From assembly GCA_039811765.1 (NCBI GenBank), contig JBDHZF010000089.1, forward strand, positions 1-10,242: 10,242 nucleotides of DNA, read 5' to 3'. This document shows, piece after piece, positions 1 through 5,739 of this stretch; position 1 is the stretch's first letter; every line of letters begins with the position of its first letter. Both the position numbers and the translations under genes were made by a program. The stretch comes from JAGQUL01 sp039811765. GTDB lineage: Bacteria; Actinomycetota; Thermoleophilia; Gaiellales; SKUG01. The notes beneath the pieces are model-generated. The model did not search any database and was not told the origin of the DNA. It saw nothing but the letters and a program-made list of their open reading frames with translations.

Positions 1-1603
1 GCTCGCCCGTGCCGGGCGCGACGAGCCCGTACGTGACCACCTCGTGCAGGCCGATGCCGGCGCAGGTGTCCTCGACGATCCGGCGCAGGTGCTGCAGCGC
101 GGTGAGCCGCGCACCGCGCGTGCGGATCGGCGGCAGCTCGCTCGGGATCTGCTCGAGGCGGAAGCGGCCGAGCTCCTCCACCACGTCGATCGGTCGGGTC
201 ACGTCGCCCATGCGGTTGTGCGGCACCTCGACGCGCCACGAATCGCCGGCGCGCATCGCGCGGAACTGGAGCCGGTCGAGCGTGTCCTGGATCTCCGCGT
301 CGGTGAGTTCGATGCCGAGCATGCGTCGCGGCAGGTCGGCGGGCATGTCGAACACCGGGCGCTCGCGCAGCCCGCCGGGCGTCTGCGCGTCGATCGTGCC
401 GGGCACGAGCCTCGCGATGCCGAGCTCCACGAGCATCCGGCTCGCGAGGCCCATCGCCAGCTCGGGCGAGTACGGATCGAGCCCCTTCTCGAAGCGCGAC
501 GAGCTCTCCGAACGCAGCCCGAGCACGCGGCTCGTGCGCTGGATCGACCGGCCGTCGAAGCAGGCGGCCTCGAGCACGATGCGGGTGGTCGCGCCGGTGA
601 CCTCCACGTCGGCGGCGCCCATCACGCCCGCGATCACCGCGGGCCGGCTCGAGTCGGCGATCACGAGCATCTCGGGGTCGAGCGTGCGCTCCACGTCGTC
701 GAGCGTGGTGACCGGCTCGCCCTCGCTCGCTCGGCGCACGACGATCTTCGATCCGGCGATGTGGTCCGCGTCGAACGCGTGCAGCGGCTGACCCGTGAGC
801 AGCATCACGACGTTCGTCACGTCGACCACGTTGTTGATCGAGCGCATCCCGGCGCGCGCGAGCCACGCCTTCATCCAGAGCGGGCTCGGGCCGACCTTCA
901 CGTCGACGAACGCACGCGCCATGTAGCGCGGGCACAGGTCGTCGGCCTGCAGATCGACCTGCACGATGTCACTGACATCGCCGTCGGCGTTCGGCTCCAC
1001 GTCGTACGGCGCGAGGTCGGCGAGGTCGAGGCCCATCGCCGCGCCGGCCTCCACCGCCACGCCGAGCACGCCGAGGCAGTCGGGGCGGTTGCCGGTGATC
1101 TCCAGCTCGAGCACGTGATCGCCGATCGCGAACAGGTGGCCGAGCGGCGTGCCGGGCTCGAGCTCGGTGTCGAGCAGCATGATCCCGTCGTGATCGGTGG
1201 AGATGTCGAGCTCGGCCTCGCTCATGAGCATGCCGCGGCTCTCGACGCCACGCAGCTTCGCCGCCTTGATCTCGAGCCCGTCCGGCATCACGCCGCCGGG
1301 CAGCACCACGGCGACGGTCTCGCCCGCGGCGACGTTCGGCGCGCCGCACACGATCTGCTGCAGCTCGCCGCCGCCCACGTCGACTTGCGCCACGCGCAGC
1401 TTGTCGGCGTCCGGGTGCTGCTCGAGCTCGCGCACCACGCCGATGCGGAACGGCTCGCCCCCGCCGTTGCCGGAGTCCGGCACGCCGACCTCGTGGATCG
1501 CCTCCACGTAGGTGCCGCTGTCGGAGAGCCGGCGCGCCACCTCGGTCGGATCGGCGGGCAGGCCCGGAACGATGTCACGGAGCCAGGAGTAGGGAACCTT
1601 CAT
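1..1603 (-). CDS. pheT: Phenylalanine--tRNA ligase beta subunit, 3' part beyond window
   Basis: Non-catalytic subunit of the (alpha-beta)2 synthetase that charges tRNA-Phe in the cytoplasm. My translation gives an uninterrupted 534 codons from ATG at 1603 to the window edge; the family is about 800 residues, so the C-terminal third, with the anticodon-binding domain, lies outside. Seen in order: N-terminal segment beginning MKVPYSWLRDIVPG; an OB-fold tRNA-binding domain near residues 50-155; the B3/B4 editing region near 215-385, with GMRSINNVVDVTN at 252-264, GQPLHAFD at 271-278 and SSSRFEKGLDP at 367-377; and the B5 domain near 410-485, with RPIDVVEELGRF at 470-481. The usual DVTNYVM reads DVTNVVM here, a mild change. 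It starts 9 bases after the pheS stop with a GAGGT Shine-Dalgarno overlapping that stop, so the two are co-translated. Identity is very secure. Confidence 0.96.
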   Translation of the reverse strand, partial: MKVPYSWLRDIVPGLPADPTEVARRLSDSGTYVEAIHEVGVPDSGNGGGEPFRIGVVRELEQHPDADKLRVAQVDVGGGELQQIVCGAPNVAAGETVAVVLPGGVMPDGLEIKAAKLRGVESRGMLMSEAELDISTDHDGIMLLDTELEPGTPLGHLFAIGDHVLELEITGNRPDCLGVLGVAVEAGAAMGLDLADLAPYDVEPNADGDVSDIVQVDLQADDLCPRYMARAFVDVKVGPSPLWMKAWLARAGMRSINNVVDVTNVVMLLTGQPLHAFDADHIAGSKIVVRRASEGEPVTTLDDVERTLDPEMLVIADSSRPAVIAGVMGAADVEVTGATTRIVLEAACFDGRSIQRTSRVLGLRSESSSRFEKGLDPYSPELAMGLASRMLVELGIARLVPGTIDAQTPGGLRERPVFDMPADLPRRMLGIELTDAEIQDTLDRLQFRAMRAGDSWRVEVPHNRMGDVTRPIDVVEELGRFRLEQIPSELPPIRTRGARLTALQHLRRIVEDTCAGIGLHEVVTYGLVAPGTGE

Positions 1604-1609
1604 GGTGAT

Positions 1610-1614
1610 ACCTC
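1610..1614 (-). promoter_or_regulatory. Ribosome binding site of pheT
   Basis: GAGGT read on the minus strand, 6 bases before the pheT ATG. It shares bases with the TGA stop of pheS (1615-1613), which suggests translational coupling of the two subunits. It fixes the pheT start at 1603. Confidence 0.75.
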
Positions 1615-2716
1615 AGGAGCGGGCCGCGAATTGGCGTACGAAGCGCAGGTCGTTCTGGAAGAGCATGCGCAGGTCGGGGAAGCCGTGGCGCAACATCGCC
1701 ACGCGGTCGATGCCGATGCCGAACGCGAAGCCTGATACGCGATCCGGGTCGTAGCCGTCGACCATCCCGAGCACGTTCGGGTCGACCATCCCGGCGCCCA
1801 TGATCTCGATCCAGCCCTCGCCTCGGCACACGCGGCAGCGGTCGAAGTCGCCCGACGCGCGGTCCTCCGCGCTCGGATCGCCGGTGCCACCGCAGCTGAA
1901 GCACTGCACGTCGGCCTCCACGCTCGGCTCGGTGAACGGGAAGAAGTGGGTGCGAAGGCGCACCTCGAGCGCGTCGCCGAATAGGCGGTGCAGGAAGGTC
2001 TCGATCGTGCCCTTCAGGTGCGCGAGCGTGAGCCCCTCGTCGATCGCGAGCGCCTCCATCTGGTGGAACATGTCCGAGTGCGTCGCGTCGATGTCGTCGC
2101 GTCGGTACACGCGCCCCGGGTGCACCACGTACAGCGGCGGCTTGGTCAGCTGCATCGCGCGCAGCTGGGCGGTGCTGGTCTGCGTGCGCAGGATCAGCGC
2201 GTCGTCGTTCGCGCCCGCGCCCTGGTCGTGCCCGGCGAGGTAGAAGGTATCCGACGGGTTGCGCGCCGGGTGCCCTACCGGCGTGTTGAGCGCGGTGAAG
2301 CCGTACCACTCGCTCTCGACCTCGGGGGCATCGATCACGTCGTAGCCCATGCCCAGGAAGATGTCCTCGAGCATGCGTCGCGTCTGCGTCAGCAGGTGCA
2401 GCGTGCCCTGGGGCATCGCGCGCGGCGGCAGGGTGACGTCGATCGCCTCGTCGCGCAGGCGCGCGTCGAGCTCGGCAGCGGCCAGCTCGTCGTGGCGGCG
2501 CTGGGCGAGGTCCTCGAGCCCCTTGCGCGCGACGTTGCCGTGCTTGCCCACGTGCCCGCGCTGCTCCGGCGGCAGGTCCTTGATGTTGCGCAGCAACAGC
2601 ACCAGCGGACCGCTCTTGCCGAGGTGGCGGATCCGCGCCTCGTCGAGCTGGGCCACGGTGGTCGCTGCTTCGAGGTCGGCGCGCGCGTCGCGCTCCAGCT
2701 GTTCGATGTCGGCCAT
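1613..2716 (-). CDS. pheS: Phenylalanine--tRNA ligase alpha subunit
   Basis: Catalytic subunit of phenylalanyl-tRNA synthetase: it activates phenylalanine with ATP and transfers it to tRNA-Phe in the cytoplasm. The 367 residues comprise an N-terminal coiled-coil arm (about 1-90), then the class II core: motif 2 around 200-225 (HPGRVYRRDDIDATHSDMFH) and motif 3 around 329-342 (GFAFGIGIDRVAML). EPSVEADV at 263-270 is a family signature. A four-cysteine element follows (C272, C275, C294, C297). Firmicute PheS has a similar CxxC...CxxC with about 4 residues between pairs; here there are 18, giving a slightly long protein. No Shine-Dalgarno precedes the ATG at 2716; a TAGGCT box 6 bases upstream suggests a leaderless transcript in addition to read-through from the toxin-antitoxin genes. 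Identity is secure. Confidence 0.97.
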   Translation of the reverse strand: MADIEQLERDARADLEAATTVAQLDEARIRHLGKSGPLVLLLRNIKDLPPEQRGHVGKHGNVARKGLEDLAQRRHDELAAAELDARLRDEAIDVTLPPRAMPQGTLHLLTQTRRMLEDIFLGMGYDVIDAPEVESEWYGFTALNTPVGHPARNPSDTFYLAGHDQGAGANDDALILRTQTSTAQLRAMQLTKPPLYVVHPGRVYRRDDIDATHSDMFHQMEALAIDEGLTLAHLKGTIETFLHRLFGDALEVRLRTHFFPFTEPSVEADVQCFSCGGTGDPSAEDRASGDFDRCRVCRGEGWIEIMGAGMVDPNVLGMVDGYDPDRVSGFAFGIGIDRVAMLRHGFPDLRMLFQNDLRFVRQFAARS

Positions 2717-2722
2717 GGGCGC

Positions 2723-2728
2723 AGCCTA
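2723..2728 (-). promoter_or_regulatory. Candidate -10 box for leaderless pheS transcript
   Basis: The minus strand reads GATAGGCT, then 6 bases, then the pheS ATG. This fits a TANNNT -10 element whose transcript would start at or next to the start codon. No clear -35 element is visible. It lies in the 23-base gap after the toxin gene. The support is spacing, box match and absence of a Shine-Dalgarno only. Confidence 0.35.
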
Positions 2729-2739
2729 TCGCGCGGCAG

Positions 2740-3147
2740 CTACGCCGCGAGGCCGGGCGAACGCACGTCGATCCCATGTTCGCGCGCGGCATGGGCGAGG
2801 CGTTGGTCGTAGCAGTAGAAGGCTTCGATGTCCTGTCGCGCCGACAAGGCGGTGGCCAAGTGAATGGCATCCAGCGATCGCACGCCCAACGGCCGAATTG
2901 CCGCTGCTACCGCGGCGAGCGCGACATTGACGGGGATGATGTCGATGTCCAGCAACACCCCGGCGATCACGGTCTCGATGTCATCGATGCAAGATCGCCG
3001 AACCGCTCGCTCGAATTCGATGCGCCCAATCAAGCTGGAACATCTCCGGATGCCCGCGCCACCGATCTCGTCGTGCAGCTCCTCGCTGCCCCGTTCATGG
3101 AGCGCGAGCTTCACCAAGGCGCTGGAATCGAGATAGACGACCCTCAC
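2740..3147 (-). CDS. PIN-domain ribonuclease toxin, VapC-like
   Basis: Predicted toxin of a type II toxin-antitoxin pair; PIN-domain toxins are Mg-dependent RNases acting on RNA in the cytoplasm. The chosen GTG start at 3147 gives 135 residues, the normal size; an open frame extends upstream but is arginine-rich shadow of the antitoxin. The acidic PIN residues are in place: D7 in YLDSSALVKL, E44 in RIEFERA, D93 in SLDAIHLATA and D114 in YDQRLAHAA. All four quartet positions are filled, so the enzyme is probably active. GTG overlaps the antitoxin TGA by 4 bases (GTGA), the usual coupling for such pairs. Stop is TAG, 23 bases before pheS on the same strand. The RNA target cannot be read from sequence. 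Confidence 0.9.
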   Translation of the reverse strand: MRVVYLDSSALVKLALHERGSEELHDEIGGAGIRRCSSLIGRIEFERAVRRSCIDDIETVIAGVLLDIDIIPVNVALAAVAAAIRPLGVRSLDAIHLATALSARQDIEAFYCYDQRLAHAAREHGIDVRSPGLAA

Positions 3148-3461
3148 GACAGGCGCTCCTCTCGCTGCTCCTGCAGCGCGTCGGTGCCCGCGGTGGTGAT
3201 CGGATCGCCCTTCTTCCATCCGACGCGCAGCTCGCCGCTGCCGACGACAATCTCGCCACGCTCGTACATCTGCTGCAGCCACGATTTCGCTTGCTTGTGC
3301 GGCACGAGATCCGCGATCGGCTCGCCACGGTCGGTGACGACCACGCATTCACCCGAACGCACCCGCTCCATCCACTTGCGAAAGTTCTGACGCAGCTCGC
3401 GCATGCCGACGTGCGTTTCCAGTGGCGCTGAATGCTTCGGCGACGCTTCCATGTGTATCAT
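3144..3461 (-). CDS. Phd/YefM-type antitoxin of the PIN toxin
   Basis: Predicted antitoxin that binds and neutralises the adjacent PIN toxin and usually represses its own promoter. It has 105 residues from the ATG at 3461. The DNA-binding Phd/YefM part is about residues 18-56: GMRELRQNFRKWMERVRSGE followed by VVVTDRGEPIADLVP. The remaining half (57-105) is polar and basic and is the likely toxin-binding tail. The start is uncertain. ATG at 3452 (MEASPK) sits 7 bases after a TACCAT box and suits a leaderless transcript. ATG at 3404 (MRELRQ) begins right at the conserved domain. No site has a good Shine-Dalgarno. It overlaps the toxin gene by 4 bases and diverges from the methyltransferase. Confidence 0.88.
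   Translation of the reverse strand: MIHMEASPKHSAPLETHVGMRELRQNFRKWMERVRSGECVVVTDRGEPIADLVPHKQAKSWLQQMYERGEIVVGSGELRVGWKKGDPITTAGTDALQEQREERLS
3456..3461 (+). promoter_or_regulatory. Candidate -10 box of the methyltransferase gene (leaderless)
   Basis: TATCAT lies 8 bases before the ATG at 3470, so transcription would begin at or within a base or two of the start codon. No Shine-Dalgarno is present to serve this start. No convincing -35 is seen at the right distance. It overlaps the opposite-strand TACCAT box for the antitoxin. Confidence 0.5.
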
Positions 3462-3465
3462 GGTA
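3460..3465 (-). promoter_or_regulatory. Candidate -10 box of the antitoxin-toxin operon
   Basis: TACCAT on the minus strand, 7 bases before the ATG at 3452. With the plus-strand TATCAT it forms the near-palindrome TATCATGGTA (8 of 10 bases symmetric), giving back-to-back promoters that share their -10 region. If it is real, the antitoxin begins at 3452 rather than 3461. No -35 is evident. Confidence 0.42.
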
Positions 3466-3469
3466 GCAC

Positions 3470-4288
3470 ATGGATTCGGACACTCTCGAGGGCGGCGAGG
3501 CGTACGAACAGCTCGGCAAGCTGTACGACGTGTGGTGCGCCGAGGTCGTCGAGGACGTGTCGTTCTACGTCGGGCTCGCTGACGCGCTCGCTGCCGAACT
3601 CGGACGTGATTCAGTCGACGTGATCGAGCTCGGCGCCGGCTCCGGGCGCATCAGTGTCCCGCTCGCCTGCTCTGGACATCGGGTGGTCGCGATCGACGCG
3701 TCCGCCTCGCAACTCGCGCGCTTGCACGCGCGCGCGAGTCGAACCGGTGTGGACGATGGTTCGATCGAGACGATGCGTGGAGACATGCTGCAGCTCGACA
3801 CGCTCGTTCCGGCAGCGAGCGTCGATCTCGTGTTGATTCCGTTCCGCGGGGCGTTGCACGTCACACCGGATCGCGACCGACTGTTCGCCGGGATCCGCCA
3901 TGCCCTTCGCCCGCACGGCGCGCTCGCGTTCGACGTGTTCCACCCGAGCGCCGAGCAGATCGAACTCACCCATGGTCGATGGCACCACCGACGCGACGAG
4001 CGCACCGCGTCGGGAACGCTGTCGTTTCGCGAGCGCGCGCGCTATCTCCCCGAACTCGCCGACGAACCTGGCGGGCTCAAGCTCGAGGTGGACGTTCGCT
4101 GCGAGCGCGACGGAGCCGTCGAACGCGAAGCGCTGCTCGAACTGCAGCTCGTGCCGGCCGACCGATGGGCCGCCTCGCTCCAACGAGCGGGCTTCGTGGT
4201 GGACGGCGCCTACGGCTGGTTCGACGCGCGCCCCCTCGAGGACGAGGACGACGACTCGATATGGGTCGCTCGACTCGACGGGCAATAG
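3470..4288 (+). CDS. Class I SAM-dependent methyltransferase
   Basis: Predicted cytoplasmic methyltransferase of 272 residues; the acceptor substrate is unknown. The Rossmann SAM-binding motif I is VIELGAGSGRISVPLA at 51-66, the acidic residue ending strand 2 is D76 in VVAIDAS, and a GDML acidic loop lies near residue 104. The strand-4 region DLVLIPFRGALHV and the following LRPHGALAFDVFHPS match a common family of small-molecule-type methyltransferases. The C-terminal part (about 175-272) is a beta-rich cap ending in an acidic stretch EDEDDD. The start at 3470 is set by the TATCAT box 8 bases upstream and by the short divergent gap. It is the only gene of its unit unless transcription continues into the collagen-like locus 54 bases on. 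Confidence 0.88.
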   Translation: MDSDTLEGGEAYEQLGKLYDVWCAEVVEDVSFYVGLADALAAELGRDSVDVIELGAGSGRISVPLACSGHRVVAIDASASQLARLHARASRTGVDDGSIETMRGDMLQLDTLVPAASVDLVLIPFRGALHVTPDRDRLFAGIRHALRPHGALAFDVFHPSAEQIELTHGRWHHRRDERTASGTLSFRERARYLPELADEPGGLKLEVDVRCERDGAVEREALLELQLVPADRWAASLQRAGFVVDGAYGWFDARPLEDEDDDSIWVARLDGQ

Positions 4289-4322
4289 GGCATCGTTTGG
4301 CCCACAACGGTTGACCGATGCC
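4289..4322 (+). terminator. Weak hairpin after the methyltransferase gene
   Basis: GGCATCG at 4289-4295 pairs with CGATGCC at 4316-4322 across a 20-base loop, directly after the stop codon. No T run follows and the loop is long, so it could be a weak terminator, an attenuator or chance. It ends about 20 bases before the collagen-like locus. Confidence 0.25.
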
Positions 4323-4332
4323 GCTCGCATCT

Positions 4333-4340
4333 GGTGAGGT
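4333..4340 (+). promoter_or_regulatory. Ribosome binding site of the collagen/Hcp-like locus
   Basis: GGTGAGGT. Pairing through GGTGA places the ATG at 4343 at a normal distance. Pairing through GAGGT would instead suit position 4347, where the signal-peptide frame has only ATA. It marks the true 5' end of the gene and shows that the hydrophobic leader after it belongs to the protein. Confidence 0.5.
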
Positions 4341-4493
4341 AGATGCATAATCCTCCTCCGCAAACTTTCGCGCCGCACGTCGACCCTCGTCATCGCCGCG
4401 GCGATCTTCATCGCCGGCGCGGCCGGCGTCACGCTCGCCGCGACGTCCGGTGGCTCATCGCCCGAGGCCTGCTACAACGCGAAGACGGGGGCG

Positions 4494-4778
4494 ATGCACA
4501 TGCTCGTCAAGCGCACGTGTGCGAAGGGCGAGGTCGCGCTCAAGCTCGCAGGCGCTGCAGGACCGAAGGGCGTTCCGGGCACCAAAGGCGACACGGGCAC
4601 GCAAGGTCCGAAGGGCGACAAGGGCGACACAGGCGATCAGGGCGTGCAGGGCCCCAAGGGCGATCCCGGCGACTCCGGCGTCGCGCCGCTGCCGCACCAG
4701 GCACAGATCGCCACGGTGACGGGACTCGACTCGACCAACGCTGCGACCGCGATCCCGGTGTTCGGCTACGACGCGTAG
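4494..4778 (+). CDS. Collagen-like segment with signal peptide (5' piece of broken gene)
   Basis: First in-frame ATG is 4494, but the frame is open from 4338, and the upstream part is clearly protein. It has basic RKLSRR, a hydrophobic core TLVIAAAIFIAGAAGVTLA, then SPEACYNAKTG. That looks like a Sec signal peptide or N-terminal anchor. No ATG, GTG or TTG exists in this frame upstream of 4494. The motif C-x-N-x-x-TG...C-x-x-GE-x-x-L just before the triplets resembles the short domain that precedes collagen repeats in many actinobacterial surface proteins (from memory of the family). Fourteen Gly-X-Y triplets rich in GPK, GDK and GDT follow, suited to a triple helix. The first strands of an Hcp-like domain (QIATVTGLDS...IPVFGYDA) come before the TAG. 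Probably exported; the role is unknown. Confidence 0.6.
   Translation: MHMLVKRTCAKGEVALKLAGAAGPKGVPGTKGDTGTQGPKGDKGDTGDQGVQGPKGDPGDSGVAPLPHQAQIATVTGLDSTNAATAIPVFGYDA
4551..4676 (+). repeat. Collagen Gly-X-Y repeat, 14 triplets
   Basis: Codes for GAA GPK GVP GTK GDT GTQ GPK GDK GDT GDQ GVQ GPK GDP GDS. Every third residue is glycine without a break. Lysine and aspartate often occupy the Y and X places, as in bacterial collagens that stabilise the helix by charge pairs rather than hydroxyproline. Confidence 0.9.
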
Positions 4779-4845
4779 CGTAGACGCGGACTCGTCGTTC
4801 CTCAAGGGCGGCGGCGCAAGCGTCGGCAAGGCGACCTACCACGCG

Positions 4846-5220
4846 GTGACGCTCGTGATCGCCACCACCGCGTCGTCGCAGGCGATCCTCACCACGATCA
4901 CGAAGGGACAGCACCTCGCCCAGCCGATCGCGGTGCAGTTCGCGAGTTCGGACACCGGCGGCACGCATCGGGTGATCACGTTCCCGGACGCATACATCAC
5001 CGGGTTCCGACCGCAGGTGCTGCAGGCCGACGGCACGCACAAGGCCGTGGTCACGTTCGTCTACAACCCCGGCACCGGAGGTTCGCCGATCACGATCACG
5101 CGGCCGGCGCAGGGCGCAGGCAAGGTGCCCGCAGGATCGCTCGACCAGATCGGCACGGTGACCTATACGCCACCGTCGCCCGGCACGCCGTACACGGTGC
5201 CGCTCTACGACGAGCAGTGA
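4846..5220 (+). CDS. Hcp-like domain 1 and start of domain 2 (middle piece of broken gene)
   Basis: 124 residues from the first in-frame ATG at 4846; the frame is meaningful from 4777, where it continues the previous piece as SVDADSSFLKGGGASVGKATYH. Together with 4704-4775 it makes one beta-rich domain. Its order of features recalls the Hcp tube-protein fold used by type VI secretion and by stand-alone exported proteins: a GLDS strand, IPVFGY, a glycine-rich loop GGGASVGK, ITKGQHLAQPIAVQF, then long strands to TFVYNPGTGG. The second domain begins at QIGTVT (5146) and stops at TGA after LYDEQ. No type VI secretion genes are nearby, so a secretion-tube role is not implied. Fold assignment is by pattern only. 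Confidence 0.5.
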   Translation: MTLVIATTASSQAILTTITKGQHLAQPIAVQFASSDTGGTHRVITFPDAYITGFRPQVLQADGTHKAVVTFVYNPGTGGSPITITRPAQGAGKVPAGSLDQIGTVTYTPPSPGTPYTVPLYDEQ

Positions 5221-5286
5221 AGCGTCGATGCCGATTCGAGCTTCACCACGAGCGGCGTCGCCGTCGGCAAGCCCACCCCCAGCGCC

Positions 5287-5574
5287 ATGTCGCTCCTGCA
5301 CGTGCTCGATGCCAACGCCACGACGGCCCAGGGGCTGATCGCCTCGGGCAAAGCGTTCACGAAGGTCGTGGTCACGCTCACGCCCGGTGCCGACGGGAAA
5401 GCGCTCAGCTACGAACTCGGCACCGCCCACATCACCTCGATCGCGGACTCCGACGACGGCACCGACGCGTCTTCGCCGCTCACCGAGCAGCTCGACCTGG
5501 TCTTCAAGACGATCAAGGCGACGGTCGGCGATTCCGCGCTGACGTGGGACATCTCCGCGGGCAAGGTGGCGTGA
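5287..5574 (+). CDS. Hcp-like domain 2, C-terminal part (3' piece of broken gene)
   Basis: 95 residues from the first in-frame ATG. The same frame is open and meaningful from 5221, directly after the TGA, as SVDADSSFTTSGVAVGKPTPSA. It aligns with domain 1 through SVDADSSF, VGK, a threonine/alanine helix start (NATTAQGLIASGKAF against TASSQAILTTITKGQ) and later strands. It ends DISAGKVA at TGA 5572-5574. The ATG at 5287 has no Shine-Dalgarno and lies inside a conserved strand, so independent initiation is unlikely. Either this part is no longer made, or it is reached by read-through. Confidence 0.45.
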   Translation: MSLLHVLDANATTAQGLIASGKAFTKVVVTLTPGADGKALSYELGTAHITSIADSDDGTDASSPLTEQLDLVFKTIKATVGDSALTWDISAGKVA

Positions 5575-5583
5575 CGCCTCCAC

Positions 5584-5603
5584 GGTCGCCGCATGCGGCC
5601 ACC
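5584..5603 (+). terminator. Palindromic hairpin after the Hcp-like locus
   Basis: A 20-base inverted repeat centred on CCGCATGCGG with one C-C mismatch in the stem, 10 bases after the stop codon. No T tract follows. It may be a terminator or RNA-stabilising hairpin of the upstream locus. The rest of the 165-base gap to the next gene shows only GC-rich sequence and a Shine-Dalgarno at its end. Confidence 0.35.
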
Positions 5604-5739
5604 GCCGCGGCCGGACCGCGCCAACGCCGCCGCTCGCGGCTGACAAACGACGCGATGCCTCCGACGAGCAGGTGACGGACCGCTGCGCCCTCGCACCGCG
5701 CAGTGGACTGAACACCAGGCAAAGAAGAGGTCAAGCACC

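Larger units (their letters stand above)
4343..5574 (+). pseudogene. Interrupted gene: exported collagen-like protein with two Hcp-like domains
   Basis: Read as one unit, this encodes about 410 residues: signal peptide, cysteine motif, 14 Gly-X-Y triplets and two tandem Hcp-like beta domains. Three lesions break it. Near 4349, one surplus base separates the ATG at 4343 from the leader frame. At 4776-4778, TAG ends the first frame, and skipping one T restores it as ...YDA-SVDADSSF. At 5218-5220, an in-frame TGA interrupts ...YDEQ-SVDADSSF. The eight residues after each break are identical between copies, while seven of 24 bases differ, all silently. This shows the frame was under protein-level selection across both breaks. 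Possible readings: a recent pseudogene, sequence errors, separate coupled genes, or recoding. The three open pieces are listed separately. Confidence 0.6.

Noticed and set aside
44..1735. Long plus-strand open frame (563 codons) opposite pheT/pheS
   Set aside because: Histidine-, arginine- and alanine-rich with no domain; it is the antisense shadow of pheT, whose motifs are unmistakable on the other strand.
2717..2739. T-box or leader attenuator for pheST
   Set aside because: Only 23 bases separate pheS from the toxin gene, so there is no room for such an RNA.
2776..3390. Plus-strand 204-codon frame opposite the toxin-antitoxin genes
   Set aside because: No recognisable motif; the minus strand has complete PIN and Phd/YefM signatures with the expected 4-base overlap.
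3450..3472. CATGTG...CACATG as a perfect operator palindrome
   Set aside because: Half of each 6-base arm is just the start codon of one of the divergent genes, leaving only GTG/CAC as extra symmetry. Too weak to call an operator alone.
4343..4783. 146-codon frame from the ATG at 4343
   Set aside because: It has the ribosome site, but after a few codons it becomes Arg/His-rich shadow; the leader, cysteine motif and collagen triplets are in a different frame.
4704..5574. Type VI secretion locus suggested by Hcp-like domains
   Set aside because: No sheath, baseplate, VgrG or ClpV genes in the window, and the domains follow a signal peptide and collagen repeat, unlike a secretion-tube Hcp.
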